Below, piece after piece: positions 36,721 through 46,222 of a stretch of DNA of 59,111 nt. Location: assembly GCF_000818395.1 (NCBI RefSeq), contig NZ_JWJG01000028.1, positions 3,020,199-3,079,309 on the forward strand, written 5' to 3'. Numbering within the stretch: position 1 is the first letter of the stretch; every line of letters starts with the position of its first letter. Made by a program: the position numbers and the translations under genes. The notes under the pieces are model-generated. The model worked only from the letters and a program-made list of their open reading frames with translations, was not told the origin of the DNA and did no database searches. Source of the DNA: Noviherbaspirillum autotrophicum (GTDB lineage Bacteria; Pseudomonadota; Gammaproteobacteria; Burkholderiales; Burkholderiaceae_D).

Positions 36721-37845
36721 TCAAAGATCGAGCACGAGGTCAGAGCGTGCGGCGGAAATGCACAGGCGGATCTGTTCGTCGGGCGCGCCAGACACCTCGC
36801 CGGTCTGCAGGTTCTCGACGCTGCCCGACGCCTTCGTGCATTGGCACGAGTGGCAGATGCCGATGCGGCATCCATACTTGGGCGACAGCCCGGCGCGCTC
36901 GGCCTGCAGCAGCAGGGGGGCGCTGCCGCGCGCGACGAACTGCTTTCCGCTGGCGCGCAGGCGCACGGTCGACGCGACATCCGGCCCGCTGGCCAGGCGC
37001 AAGGGCGCGGCTGAAAAACGTTCGCTATGCAGCGGCGCCAGAAAATGCTCGCTTGTCCAGAGCGCCTGGACGGCGTCCATCATGCCGGTTGGCCCGCACA
37101 TCCAGGTCGCATGCTTGCTCAGTTCGCGCATGTGGGCGCGCAGGGACGCGGCCTGCCAGCGGCCGGACTGCTCGCTGAAATGCGTCACCAGCCGCAGCGC
37201 CGGCCAGGTCTTGGCGAGCGCCTGCAGCTGCTGCGAGAAGATGAACTGCCGCGCATTCCTGCACACGTGGTAGAACACCACGTCGCCGCGGTACATGCGG
37301 GAACGCAGCTCGCCCAGCAAGGCCATCATCGGCGTGATGCCGCTGCCGGCCGACAGCAGCAGGATCTTGGGCGGCAAGCGGGCTGGCAACACGAATTCTC
37401 CGGCCGCCTGGCTCAACGTGAGCACCGTGCCGTGCTTGACGGCGTCATGCAGGTAGGGCGACACCAGACCGCCGTCCTGGCGCTTGACCGTGATCGCCAG
37501 GCGCCGCGCGCCGGGCGGCGAAGACAGGCTGTAGGCGCGCTCGCGCCGGCGTCCGTCGATTTCCACCTGCACCCGCACGAACTGGCCGGCCCGCGCGCCG
37601 AGCCACAATGCATTGGGGCGCATCACGAACGTCCGGGTGTCGGGCGTCTCGTCGATGACGCGGACCACGCGGGCACGGACCGACGACAAGGACAGCATCG
37701 GGTGCAGCGCGCGCAGCGCGTCTTCGACTGCGGCAAGTCCGACCACGGAGGCGATCCACGGATGCTGCAGCGACGTTTTCAATGCGCTGGCCGCCGCGTG
37801 CGGCCATGTTCGCGCAGCAGGCGCGGTATTCGGTAAGACGGGCAT
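36721..37845 (-). CDS. desC: Ferredoxin reductase-type electron donor (DesC-like)
   Basis: A 374-residue flavoprotein with an FAD domain (GQFVRVQVEIDGRRRERAYS), an NAD(P) domain (LLSAGSGITPMMALLGELR) and a C-terminal 2Fe-2S plant-type ferredoxin (CRIGICHSCQC... with a further Cys in IRLCIS). It passes electrons from NAD(P)H to the desaturase. ATG 37845 with AAGGAAA is preferred over the ATG at 37905, which would start inside the operator. Confidence 0.85.
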   Translation of the reverse strand: MPVLPNTAPAARTWPHAAASALKTSLQHPWIASVVGLAAVEDALRALHPMLSLSSVRARVVRVIDETPDTRTFVMRPNALWLGARAGQFVRVQVEIDGRRRERAYSLSSPPGARRLAITVKRQDGGLVSPYLHDAVKHGTVLTLSQAAGEFVLPARLPPKILLLSAGSGITPMMALLGELRSRMYRGDVVFYHVCRNARQFIFSQQLQALAKTWPALRLVTHFSEQSGRWQAASLRAHMRELSKHATWMCGPTGMMDAVQALWTSEHFLAPLHSERFSAAPLRLASGPDVASTVRLRASGKQFVARGSAPLLLQAERAGLSPKYGCRIGICHSCQCTKASGSVENLQTGEVSGAPDEQIRLCISAARSDLVLDL

Positions 37846-37889
37846 GAGATTTTCCTTGGGATAGGCCAACGCAACAGGTCTGGCGTATT

Positions 37890-37905
37890 GTGTACATTTG
37901 TACAC
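37890..37905. promoter_or_regulatory. DesT/FabR-type operator
   Basis: GTGTACA-TT-TGTACAC is a perfect palindrome 45 bp upstream of the desC ATG, and resembles the ACA-N2-TGT-centred sites of DesT and FabR. A further half-site TGTACAC lies at 38009-38015, near the regulator's own ribosome site. Confidence 0.7.
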
Positions 37906-37978
37906 TCAAAGTCTATTAATATTTAGACATCTAGAGGCACTTCTCAGGATGCTCTCAAGTAAAATTGCGGAAATCCCC

Positions 37979-38007
37979 GCGTATCGCTCATGCCGAGCGC
38001 GATACGC
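37979..38007 (+). promoter_or_regulatory. Leader hairpin upstream of desT-like gene
   Basis: GCGTATCGC (37979-37987) pairs perfectly with GCGATACGC (37999-38007), with additional CTC/GAG pairing inside. No T-run follows, so it is not a simple terminator. It ends 24 bp before the regulator ATG and could be a second operator or an RNA element limiting its expression. Confidence 0.45.
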
Positions 38008-38030
38008 CTGTACACCCAACAGGATCTTCA

Positions 38031-38699
38031 ATGCCATCCTCATCGTCCGCTCCGAAGCGGGTCGACAGCCTGAGCCGCCACGAGCGCAAGGACCTCACCC
38101 GCCGCAACCTGCTGCAGGCGGCGCTTCACCTGATCGGCGAAGGGCGCAGCTTCACCAGCCTGGGCATTCGAGAAATCGCGCGCGAGGCTGGCATCGTGCC
38201 GAACGCGTTTTACCGGCATTTCCGCAATACCGACGAACTCGGCCTGGCGCTGGTGGAGGAGGTCGGCATCACGCTGCGGCGCCTGCTGCGCGAAGCGCGC
38301 CAGGCCGGCATCAGCGAGGGCGACGTGTTGCGGCGCTCGGTGCAGGTGTACCACGCGTATGTGAAGCAGAACCGCCTGCAGTTCATGTTCATCTCCGGCG
38401 AACGCTCCGGCGGCAGCCGCCTGCTGCGACTGGCAATCCGCAACGACGTCAATCACTTCACCAGCGAAATGGCGCAGGATTTCCGGCAACTGGGCGTATA
38501 CAAGGATCTGTCCACCGCCGGCTTGCAAATGGTGTGCGGCCTGATCGTCAACAGCATGCTGGCGGCGGCGATCGACATCCTGGATTTGCCGCCGGACCAG
38601 CCCTTGCTGGAAGCGGAAATGTCGGAAAATTTCGTCAAGCAGATGCGGGTGGTGCTGCTGGGCGCGGCGGCGTGGAAGGAAGAGGGCCGGCGCGCATAG
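38031..38699 (+). CDS. desT: TetR-family regulator, DesT/FabR type
   Basis: 222 residues. The N-terminal part (RSFTSLGIREIAREAGIVP, then FYRHFRNTDELGLALVEE) closely follows FabR of E. coli as I remember it. FabR and DesT sense the ratio of unsaturated to saturated acyl-CoA or acyl-ACP and repress desaturation genes. ATG 38031 is preceded by AGGAT; an ATG at 37965 is possible but lies before the hairpin. Divergence from desC-desB and the palindrome between them support control of that operon. Confidence 0.85.
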   Translation: MPSSSSAPKRVDSLSRHERKDLTRRNLLQAALHLIGEGRSFTSLGIREIAREAGIVPNAFYRHFRNTDELGLALVEEVGITLRRLLREARQAGISEGDVLRRSVQVYHAYVKQNRLQFMFISGERSGGSRLLRLAIRNDVNHFTSEMAQDFRQLGVYKDLSTAGLQMVCGLIVNSMLAAAIDILDLPPDQPLLEAEMSENFVKQMRVVLLGAAAWKEEGRRA

Positions 38700-38947
38700 G
38701 CTGGCTCCATTCCGGATAACAGACGTGAGGCAAGAAGGCGGTGTTGGCTTTGGAGATACCGCAGGTATTGCTGACGAGCACATCACGGGAACATCGTCGT
38801 CGCAATCGGCCGGACGCCGCTGTGCAGCCCATTGAGCCTGCTGCGCGCACCCGTCTCGCCATGCGAACTTCTCCCACGCCGGCGGCATCGAACAGCCATG
38901 CGGATTGCAACGCGACGCTTCGCGCATGAGCCGCCAGGACGCCGATC

Positions 38948-39466
38948 ATGAAGCCCGATACCCTGTTACCCGTATTACTGATAGCGCAAGGCGTAATTGG
39001 CGGAATAGACACGCTGGTCAATCATGAACTGATCGTGCGGCTGCCGCACCGGGCGCAGGCGCGCACGGAAATCGGCATTCATGTGTTGCGCGAGGCGGCA
39101 TACGGACTGTTGTTCGGATTGCTGGCCTGGCTCGCCTGGCATGGCATCTGGGCTGCGTTGATCGGCGCGTTGCTGATGGCCGTCATCGTCATCGATGCCT
39201 GGGACGAATTCGTTGAAAACAGGACGCGTGTGCTGCCGCAGAACGAGCGGCTGTTGCACTTTCTTTTGATCCTGAATCTGGGTTTCATTACCGTCGTGCT
39301 GGCGCCGACCCTGCTCGGGTGGTCAGCCAATCGAACCGGGGTGGCGCGCGCCGATCACGGAATGCTGTCGTGGATTCTGTCCGTGCTGGCGCTGGCGGCG
39401 ATCGGCTGGTCGATCCGCGATTTCTTTTCATGGCGGGCATTGTGCCGGAAGGGAGGAAGACAATGA
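38948..39466 (+). CDS. Multi-pass membrane protein, unknown
   Basis: 172 residues with about four or five hydrophobic helices (LLPVLLIAQGVIGGIDTL, YGLLFGLLAWLAW, ALIGALLMAVIVIDAW, LHFLLILNLGFITVVLAPTLL, WILSVLALAAIGW). Between helices lies a conserved-looking VNHELIVRLPHR with His and Glu, and an IDAWDEFVENRTR segment. I do not recognise a function. It stands alone, convergent to the M48 peptidase gene. Confidence 0.65.
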   Translation: MKPDTLLPVLLIAQGVIGGIDTLVNHELIVRLPHRAQARTEIGIHVLREAAYGLLFGLLAWLAWHGIWAALIGALLMAVIVIDAWDEFVENRTRVLPQNERLLHFLLILNLGFITVVLAPTLLGWSANRTGVARADHGMLSWILSVLALAAIGWSIRDFFSWRALCRKGGRQ

Positions 39467-39494
39467 TTGCCATCGGCAAGCGAAATCATCTTCG

Positions 39495-41405
39495 CTACGC
39501 GCCGGCCCAGTCGTGTTGCATGTACGTCGCCGCCACGATTGCCGGCACCGGGACATCGATGGCGGCGCAGATCGCACGCAGCAGATCTGCGGTGTCGACC
39601 GGCATGTCGCGCGTGCCGGCGATTGCCGTTGCAACCAGCGCCCGGATCAGCATGGGCTTGGCCAGCGGCGCCAACTGATTGGCGGCGGTCAGCGCGCTGC
39701 GCACGCGCTCGAAGCCAAGCAGGCTGACGTCGATCGGATCGCCGCCCATACTGGCTGCGGCAGCGCCGCGCGCATAGGCGGCGGAGGCCGGCTCGCCATT
39801 GCACTTGGCCGCCAGGTGCGCGACGAGCGAGAGCAGCACCGCCACTTCCTGCCGCAGCGATGCCATGTCGGCATAGCGTACCGGCACCGCGCGTCCCGCG
39901 TGCGCGTCGAGCCGGCGCTGCAGCACTGTCTGCAGCACGAATTCGGATAGCGTGACGCGGTTGTCGGCCGCAATCAGTCTTGCGGCCATGGCCAGCACGG
40001 CGTCGCGCGCCGGCTGCGGCAGCTGGCGCAGCGCCGGCATCGCCAGGTCCAGCAGGGGCAGGCGCGCGCTTTTCGGCATGGCGGCGATGGTGTCGGCGAG
40101 GTAAGCCACCAGCGCGCCTTGCCCGGCGTCGGCGTTGAGCACGGCCATTTGCGCGTCGCGCCCCGCCTCCTGGGCCAGCAGCAAGGCATACACGACGGCG
40201 CGCGCCGCATGCGGGTCGCGCACCGCGCTGTCGAGCTGCGGCGCCAGGTCGGTCAGCTCGCCTGCGCTGTTGCCAAACGCGGACGCCGAAGGCGCCGGCA
40301 CGAAGCCGGTTGCGGCAAACGGGATATCGGGCAGCATCGGCTCCTGCTGCGGCGTTTCCTCCTGCACTGGCGCGTCGAGCAGTTCCACCTTCCTGCCATA
40401 CACGCGGCGCAGGCGCTCCTCGATCGGCGGGTGCGTGGCGAACAGGCCGGCCACCAGGCTTGGCTTGACCGCACCGAGAAACAGGTGCGACAGCTGTTCG
40501 GCGTTCGGATGTGTGATGCGCGAACCGAGTTCCATCTCGCGCGACAGGCCGCCGATCTTGCGCAGCGCGCCGCCGATGCCGTCGGGATTGCGCGTGAACT
40601 GCACCGCGCTGGCGTCGGCCAGGAATTCGCGCTGGCGCGATACCGCCGACTTGATCAGGCGGCCGAAAAACACGCCGATATAGCCGATCGCAAACAGGGC
40701 TGCGCCGGTGACGAACACGACCAGCGCCGCCGACGGACCCTTGTCGTCGCGGTTGCGCGAACGCGCCGGCACGAAGTAGCGCGCGAAGTCCATCAGGTGC
40801 TGGCCGAAGCCGGCGATCATCTGGATGCCGAACAATACGCCGATCAGGCGCATGTTCAGGCGCATGTCGCCGTTGAGGATGTGGCTGAACTCGTGGCCGA
40901 TCACGCCCTGCAGCTCGTCGCGCGTCAGGCGCTGTAGCGTGCCGCGCGTGACGGCCACCACCGCCTCGTTCGGGTTGTAGCCGGCGGCGAACGCATTGAT
41001 CGCGTCTTCCCGGTCGAGCACATAGACTTTCGGACAGGCGATGCCGGAGGCAATGGCCATTTCCTCGACCACGTTGAGCAGGCGCCGCTCCAGCAGCACG
41101 GTGGAGGCCGGCGCGACCAGGCGTCCGCCCGCCATCTTCGCGACCGCGTCACCGCCGTCGCGCAGGTTGAACAGTTCAATGGCGGTACCGCCGCCGATCA
41201 GCGCGAGCGTCACCAGGGTGTTGGTGGCAAAGAAGCCGCGCGGATAGCCGTAGGGGCCATCCATGCGCACGCCCTTGGTCCACAGCCAGACGAAGGCCAT
41301 GGCGGCGTTGACTGCAATGACGATGGCGATCACCGCAAGGATGAACAGGATGACCAGCGTGCGGGTCTGGCGCCGTGCCTGGTCCTGGTGCTCGAAGAAG
41401 TTCAT
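39495..41405 (-). CDS. M48-family membrane metallopeptidase, long form
   Basis: 636 residues. Two N-terminal membrane helices (about 15-40 and 65-85) precede the M48 zinc peptidase domain; the active site is HEFSHILNGD, and a further pair of helices lies at about residues 225-245. The catalytic part resembles HtpX (about 290 residues), but roughly 290 extra residues follow the peptidase domain, Ala-rich and helical, without a family I recognise. It probably degrades misfolded membrane or envelope proteins. It is downstream of lemA, a pairing seen in many bacteria. Confidence 0.85.
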   Translation of the reverse strand: MNFFEHQDQARRQTRTLVILFILAVIAIVIAVNAAMAFVWLWTKGVRMDGPYGYPRGFFATNTLVTLALIGGGTAIELFNLRDGGDAVAKMAGGRLVAPASTVLLERRLLNVVEEMAIASGIACPKVYVLDREDAINAFAAGYNPNEAVVAVTRGTLQRLTRDELQGVIGHEFSHILNGDMRLNMRLIGVLFGIQMIAGFGQHLMDFARYFVPARSRNRDDKGPSAALVVFVTGAALFAIGYIGVFFGRLIKSAVSRQREFLADASAVQFTRNPDGIGGALRKIGGLSREMELGSRITHPNAEQLSHLFLGAVKPSLVAGLFATHPPIEERLRRVYGRKVELLDAPVQEETPQQEPMLPDIPFAATGFVPAPSASAFGNSAGELTDLAPQLDSAVRDPHAARAVVYALLLAQEAGRDAQMAVLNADAGQGALVAYLADTIAAMPKSARLPLLDLAMPALRQLPQPARDAVLAMAARLIAADNRVTLSEFVLQTVLQRRLDAHAGRAVPVRYADMASLRQEVAVLLSLVAHLAAKCNGEPASAAYARGAAAASMGGDPIDVSLLGFERVRSALTAANQLAPLAKPMLIRALVATAIAGTRDMPVDTADLLRAICAAIDVPVPAIVAATYMQHDWAGA

Positions 41406-41429
41406 GGCGGATGCGCGGCGCGCATCGGA

Positions 41430-42020
41430 TCAGAACGACACCTTCACCGCCTTGCGCTCCTCGGGCGCCTCGGTCGACTGCAGCAGTTCGGCCGTCTTGA
41501 ACGAGAACATGCCGGCGATGACCGAGCCGGGGAATTGCTCGGCCGTCGTGTTGTACTCCATGACGTTGTCGTTGTACGCCTGACGCGCGAATGCGATGCG
41601 GTTTTCGGTGCTGGTCAGCTCTTCGCTCAGCTGCATCATGTTCTGGTTCGCCTTCAGGTCGGGATAGGCTTCCGACAGCGCGAACAGGCGGCCCAGGCTC
41701 TGGTTCAGCGCGCCTTCGGCCGCCGCCATCTGGTGCACCGCCGCCGCATCGGTCGGGTCGGTCGCGGCGCGGGCATTGGCCGTTACGGCGCTGTTGCGCG
41801 CGGCGATCACGGCTTCGAGCGTGTCGCGTTCGTGCTTCATGTAGCCCTTGGCCGTCTCGACCAGGTTCGGGATCAGGTCGTAGCGCCGCTTCAATTGCAC
41901 ATCGATCTGCATGAAGGCATTCTTGAAGCGGTTGCGCAAGCCAACCAGCCGGTTGTAGACGCCCACGGCCCAGAACACCAGCACGAGCGCAAGAACCAGC
42001 AAGACGATGAGAGCGATCAT
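41430..42020 (-). CDS. lemA: LemA family protein
   Basis: 196 residues: an N-terminal membrane helix (IALIVLLVLALVLVFWAVGV) and the helical LemA domain (YNRLVGLRNRFKNAF, then DVQLKRRYDLIPNLVETAKG, a very conserved segment). The function is unsettled; LemA proteins are membrane-anchored with a helical domain outside the cytoplasm. It is 24 bp upstream of the M48 peptidase in one operon. Confidence 0.9.
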   Translation of the reverse strand: MIALIVLLVLALVLVFWAVGVYNRLVGLRNRFKNAFMQIDVQLKRRYDLIPNLVETAKGYMKHERDTLEAVIAARNSAVTANARAATDPTDAAAVHQMAAAEGALNQSLGRLFALSEAYPDLKANQNMMQLSEELTSTENRIAFARQAYNDNVMEYNTTAEQFPGSVIAGMFSFKTAELLQSTEAPEERKAVKVSF

Positions 42021-42126
42021 GACTCCTCCAGAGAATAAGCAATGCGACGAATGGCGTGCGGCCTACTATAGCACCACCGCATCGCGCCGCCATGCCTGGG
42101 GAGAGGACTGTCACGCGCTTGCTGCC

Positions 42127-42157
42127 CATAAAAAAGGGCTGCACGTTTGTGCAGCCC
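42127..42157 (-). terminator. Rho-independent terminator
   Basis: AAGGGCTGCAC-GTTT-GTGCAGCCCTT is a perfect 11-bp stem (42132-42142 with 42147-42157). On the minus strand it is followed by a T run (plus-strand A's 42128-42133). It terminates the glycine-zipper gene ending at 42189. Confidence 0.9.
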
Positions 42158-42188
42158 TTGCGCCGTCATGCGCAGGCAGCGGTGCCAG

Positions 42189-43046
42189 TCAGTGCCGGCG
42201 GGAGACGCGCTCCGCGCCGAAGCGCACCGCGTCCTTCACCTTTTCCCAGGTGCTTTCGGGGTGGCTGGCTTCCCAGTCGCTGCGTAGTTGCGGTTCAACA
42301 TCGTTCCACTGGTAATTCTGGTAGCGCCCGCTGCCGGCCATGGTCGATCCGTAGCGGTAAGCGGTGTCATAGTCTTCATAACGCCCGCCGGACGTGCCGT
42401 AGGCGGTTTGCCAGTGGCGGCGGTACTCCGAAGTGTCGTCCGCGGCAGTACCGATCGGCTCGGCGGCGGTTGTCGTGCGCACGGTCGAGGTCGACTGCAC
42501 CGCGCCGGCCGGCCGGTAGATGTGCTGGCCGTTGAGGCTGCGCCACTGCTGTTCGATGTAGTCGGCATCGGCTTCCGAACGCGGCCGCACGCCGATCAGG
42601 ATGCCGCCTTGCTTGATGCCGCTCTCGTAGTGCTTGACGCGCTCCTCCGGAATGCCCCATCCGACCAGCGCGCCCAGCAAGCCGCCGGTGGCTGCGCCGG
42701 CCCCGGCGCCGGCCAGCGCGGCGGCGATCGGACCCGCGATCACGAGCCCCAGGCCGGGCAGGGCCAGGCTGGTGCCGGTGGCCGCGACAGCGGCGAGGAT
42801 CGCGCCCAGCGTGCCGCCGAGGGCGCCACCAATGCCCGCTCCCTCCGCCGCCTTGTTGCCGAGCTCGGTCTGCTGCGCACCGGTTTGCGAAAACTGCTTC
42901 GACCGCGTTTCGTCGGACATCACGACATTGATGTCGTCTTTGGCATAGCCGCGATCGGACACGACCTGGTAGGCGCGTTCGGCGCTGTCGCGGTCGGTAA
43001 ACAATGCGGTGAGCATGCCAGCCGTATCGTTGGAAGAAATTGCCAT
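42189..43046 (-). CDS. General stress / glycine-zipper protein
   Basis: 285 residues. The N-terminus (MLTALFTDRDSAERAYQVV) is the domain of YflT/general stress proteins. A glycine-zipper membrane-like stretch follows (AAEGAGIGGALGGTLGAILAAV and GAGAGAATGGLLGALVGWGI), then a polar Tyr/Gly-rich tail. Such proteins are common in Oxalobacteraceae and are of unknown function; stress response or envelope association is the usual guess. ATG 43046 has GGAGAT upstream, better than the ATG at 43064. Confidence 0.75.
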   Translation of the reverse strand: MAISSNDTAGMLTALFTDRDSAERAYQVVSDRGYAKDDINVVMSDETRSKQFSQTGAQQTELGNKAAEGAGIGGALGGTLGAILAAVAATGTSLALPGLGLVIAGPIAAALAGAGAGAATGGLLGALVGWGIPEERVKHYESGIKQGGILIGVRPRSEADADYIEQQWRSLNGQHIYRPAGAVQSTSTVRTTTAAEPIGTAADDTSEYRRHWQTAYGTSGGRYEDYDTAYRYGSTMAGSGRYQNYQWNDVEPQLRSDWEASHPESTWEKVKDAVRFGAERVSRRH

Positions 43047-43293
43047 GATGGATCTCCTTATCAATTCACGGGAAAGTCAATGCGTTGCGTAGTCCGTTGC
43101 GCGGCAGCCCGATCGCATCCGACCGGCGGTGCAGCACGTACAGGCATACACGCATTGCTTTCCACCTCGGTTGTGAAAACGTCAATGGTTCTATAGGAGA
43201 GGGAAATGGCCGCAGAGTTCCATTCCGTTGTTTAAAGCAAGAAATGGGAATGCGCGGGGCAAGACGGCGTTGCCCCGGGGAAGGGACTGCCGC

Positions 43294-44505
43294 TCAGCCG
43301 GCGCTTACCGTCTGCACGCCTTGTACCGCGTCCGGCAGCGGCGGCGCATCCGCGCGGTGCGGGTCGATGAACAGTTGCACGAGGTTGGTATCGGACGAGG
43401 TGCCTAGGTGGGCAGCACCGCCGCCGTCGGTCGCGCCGGCCAGCCATTTTTTCGCCACGTCGCGCCCCAGCGCTTTCAAATGCAGCAGGAAGGGCAGGGC
43501 CGTGTTGCTCTTGCTGGCCACGCCGAAGCTCGCCATGTCGGCATGCGGCGGGATGTAGTGGAGCAGGATTTCTTCCTTGTCGTGCAGCTTGCCGCCGGAC
43601 TGCCTGGCGCGCGCATCGTGCGGCACCTGGCGCAGCAGTTCGTTGACTTCGTGGATGCGCTTGATTTCCGCGATGAGCGATGCGTTGAAGGTGATTTCGT
43701 TGATGCGGTCGATGATTTTCCACGCCGTGTCGGGCGGTGTATCGGTCTTTCGCATCACGATCGGGTTGACGCCGACGATCACCATGTCGCGCGTTTGCTG
43801 CTTGTGATGCTCGATCAGCGGCGCCAGTGCCGGGTCGGCGACGTAGCCGCCATCCCAGTAGTATTCGCCATCGATGCACACGGCACGGTCGACCATCGGC
43901 AGGCAGGCCGACGCGAGCAGGTGGGGGATCTGGATCTCGTCCTTGCTGAAGCTTTTCGGCTGGCTGGTGCGCACGTTGGTCGCGCACACGTACAAGGCGG
44001 GGCCGGTCGTGCTGCGGTTGAGCGCATCGAGGTCGATGCAGTCCGCAATCGCCTGTGCGATCGGGTTCTGGCGCGGGCCGCCCCACGACTGGTAGGGCGA
44101 GGTGATGAGCGACAGCGCGTTGAGTGCGACCGGCACCGGCAGCCCATCGATGTTCCAGGAACGGTGGAACAGGTTGGGCGTAAAGCGGTACGGATTCAAG
44201 TAGGCGTCGCCGAGTTCCGCCACCCGGCGCCAGAACGTGTCGAGCAATTCTCGCGCATGGGTGCGGCGCGCCGCATCGTCGAGCCGGCGGCCGCGAGCGT
44301 CGCGTTCCAGGCTCAGGCCATAGGCCAGCACGGCGGCGATCATGGCGCCGCCGCTGGTGCCGCTCACCGCGACGATGTCCACCCCGTCCTGCTGCAGCAG
44401 GTAGTCCAGCACGCCCCACACATAGGCGGAATGCGCGCCGCCGCCCTGCAGCGCCAGCGTGACTTTCTTGGTGTCGGTATTGTGTGCTGTCGTCATGAGG
44501 GTCAT
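43294..44505 (-). CDS. Patatin-like phospholipase
   Basis: A 403-residue serine lipid acyl hydrolase. The glycine-rich oxyanion motif LALQGGGAHSAYVWG is near residue 20; nucleophile Ser51 is in VSGTSGGAM; the catalytic Asp is in YYWDGGYVADP. The Ser-Asp dyad is thus complete. It has no signal peptide. Its ribosome site is weak; ATG 44505 and ATG 44496 are both possible. The substrate may be membrane phospholipid or stored lipid. Confidence 0.88.
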   Translation of the reverse strand: MTLMTTAHNTDTKKVTLALQGGGAHSAYVWGVLDYLLQQDGVDIVAVSGTSGGAMIAAVLAYGLSLERDARGRRLDDAARRTHARELLDTFWRRVAELGDAYLNPYRFTPNLFHRSWNIDGLPVPVALNALSLITSPYQSWGGPRQNPIAQAIADCIDLDALNRSTTGPALYVCATNVRTSQPKSFSKDEIQIPHLLASACLPMVDRAVCIDGEYYWDGGYVADPALAPLIEHHKQQTRDMVIVGVNPIVMRKTDTPPDTAWKIIDRINEITFNASLIAEIKRIHEVNELLRQVPHDARARQSGGKLHDKEEILLHYIPPHADMASFGVASKSNTALPFLLHLKALGRDVAKKWLAGATDGGGAAHLGTSSDTNLVQLFIDPHRADAPPLPDAVQGVQTVSAG

Positions 44506-44638
44506 CGGGGGCTTGTGGTTCTTGCGGGAATGGATTTGCGCAGCCGGGCAGGCCGTCGGCACAGGATGAATGTAATGAACCGCACGCGCGCTTGCAAGCC
44601 GCAGCGCACGTCACCCGAGATGCATCAACGCAGGCGCG

Positions 44639-45424
44639 TCAGATGCTTACCACCAGGCGCTGCGCAAAACGGCCGTTTTCCCAGACCAGCTGCTCGGGCG
44701 CCTGCGCTGCGCGGCGGTTGAGCGCGTAGCCGCGCGGATTGGTGACGACCCGCGTGCCCGCGACAGCGTAGTCGAAGCTGTCGTGCACATGACCGTGGAT
44801 CCACAAGTCGGCCTGCTCGACGAGCGGCGTCAGATCGCTGATGAACGCGGCATTCAGCCGCACGCCGGCATAGCGCGGATGGACGGACTGCGGATGCGGA
44901 CCATGATGCGTGACCACGACGGTGCGCCCGGCGAAGCGCTCTGCCAGTTTTTCCGCCAGCCAGGCGCGCGACTGATGGTGCAGCTGCAATGCGTCCTGCG
45001 CCGTGAAGGGCCCGTGCGCGGTATGGATGACGCGATGGTCTCTCAGCGTCAGTTCGGCCTCCTGCATTGCCTCGCGCTGGTGCTCCGGGTCCAGCAGGTA
45101 ATCGGTCCACAGGCAGCAGCCGAGAAAGCGCACGCCGTTGAGGACGTATTCGCCGCGCTCCAGATAATGTACGTTGGTGCCGAGGCAGGCAGCGCGCAGC
45201 TTGTCTTCCAGCGCGCCATACTGTTCATGGTAAGCCTCATGGTTGCCGTGCACGTAGACCACCGGCACCGGCCAATCGGCAAAGGCCGCTACGGCCTCGG
45301 TCGAACGATGGATGTCGCCGGCGAGCACCAGCACATCGGCATCGGCCGGTTCGACGGCGCGATAGCCGGGGAACTGCTTTTCCAAGAGTTCCAGATGCAG
45401 GTCGGAAGCGATTTGTATTTTCAT
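44639..45424 (-). CDS. Metallophosphoesterase
   Basis: A 261-residue calcineurin-like phosphoesterase. Metal-ligand motifs are SDLHLE, LAGDIHRS, VHGNHEAY, VVTHHGPH and IHGHVHDS, all five blocks of the fold. It has no signal peptide. ATG 45424 places the first motif at residue 7, as is usual. The substrate is unknown. Confidence 0.9.
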   Translation of the reverse strand: MKIQIASDLHLELLEKQFPGYRAVEPADADVLVLAGDIHRSTEAVAAFADWPVPVVYVHGNHEAYHEQYGALEDKLRAACLGTNVHYLERGEYVLNGVRFLGCCLWTDYLLDPEHQREAMQEAELTLRDHRVIHTAHGPFTAQDALQLHHQSRAWLAEKLAERFAGRTVVVTHHGPHPQSVHPRYAGVRLNAAFISDLTPLVEQADLWIHGHVHDSFDYAVAGTRVVTNPRGYALNRRAAQAPEQLVWENGRFAQRLVVSI

Positions 45425-45663
45425 GCGTAGGGGCTCTTTAACGGCGAGATGATTCCAGGCTTGAAGGGTGTGCGTTTCATGATAAAGAGCGACGGACAAG
45501 ATGTCGACGGCGCGCTTGGCGGATCTGCTTGACATGAGTCATTTCGACCGATGCACAGGTATCCTATATCCTGCAGGCAGGGCAGGCGTCATGATGTGGC
45601 ATCGTTTCACCCCGGGTTCCCGCCGTCTGCCCTACCTCCCTCGTTAAACTCTGGACTATTCCT

Positions 45664-46173
45664 ATGGTCGCAGCCGGCAAAGTCTTGGCAAGCGCAGCTT
45701 CGATGATTCTAATCGCCTGCATGGTCGTGCCGCAGACGCCGGACATCCCAAGAACTGATCCGGGCGTCATGTCCGACGGCCCGGCCGCAGAACTGTTTGT
45801 TTCAGTCAATTATGGCGCGTATCGGGACAGCCGGAGCCTGGAAGGATTCTCCGTGATTGTGGATGGCAAGGTGCGCGGATGGATTCCCGAAATGGGCAGT
45901 TATATGACTTTGCGCGTTGCACCAGGTGAACACCGTGTCACGGTATCGTATCCCTGGAAGCACGTCGGCATTTTTGGGGGCATCCCGCTGCCGGAGTCAG
46001 GCGAGGTGCGTGCAGAAATCCCGGTGGCCTGTTTGCCGTCGCATTATTGCGGCGTCACCGTCGCGCCGGTCATCGACCGAGAGCGCGGGCTCGTGCTCGC
46101 CGCTGAAGTGGTGCTCCATGAGGACATTCCCGCGCATATTCGAGGATTGCAGCTTGTCGAACAAAAGGACTGA
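45664..46173 (+). CDS. Probable lipoprotein, DUF2846-like
   Basis: 169 residues. The N-terminal hydrophobic segment ends in SMILIAC (lipobox, Cys at about 19). The rest is beta-rich: GFSVIVDGKVRGWIPEMGSY, APGEHRVTV and EIPVACLPSHYCGVT, the pattern of small DUF2846-like envelope proteins. It ends just before a strong terminator and is the last chromosomal gene before the integrated element. Confidence 0.6.
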   Translation: MVAAGKVLASAASMILIACMVVPQTPDIPRTDPGVMSDGPAAELFVSVNYGAYRDSRSLEGFSVIVDGKVRGWIPEMGSYMTLRVAPGEHRVTVSYPWKHVGIFGGIPLPESGEVRAEIPVACLPSHYCGVTVAPVIDRERGLVLAAEVVLHEDIPAHIRGLQLVEQKD

Positions 46174-46222
46174 GTGAAGCCTGATGCTTTGGGATGGATG
46201 GCGACGGCAGAATGGAAAATGT

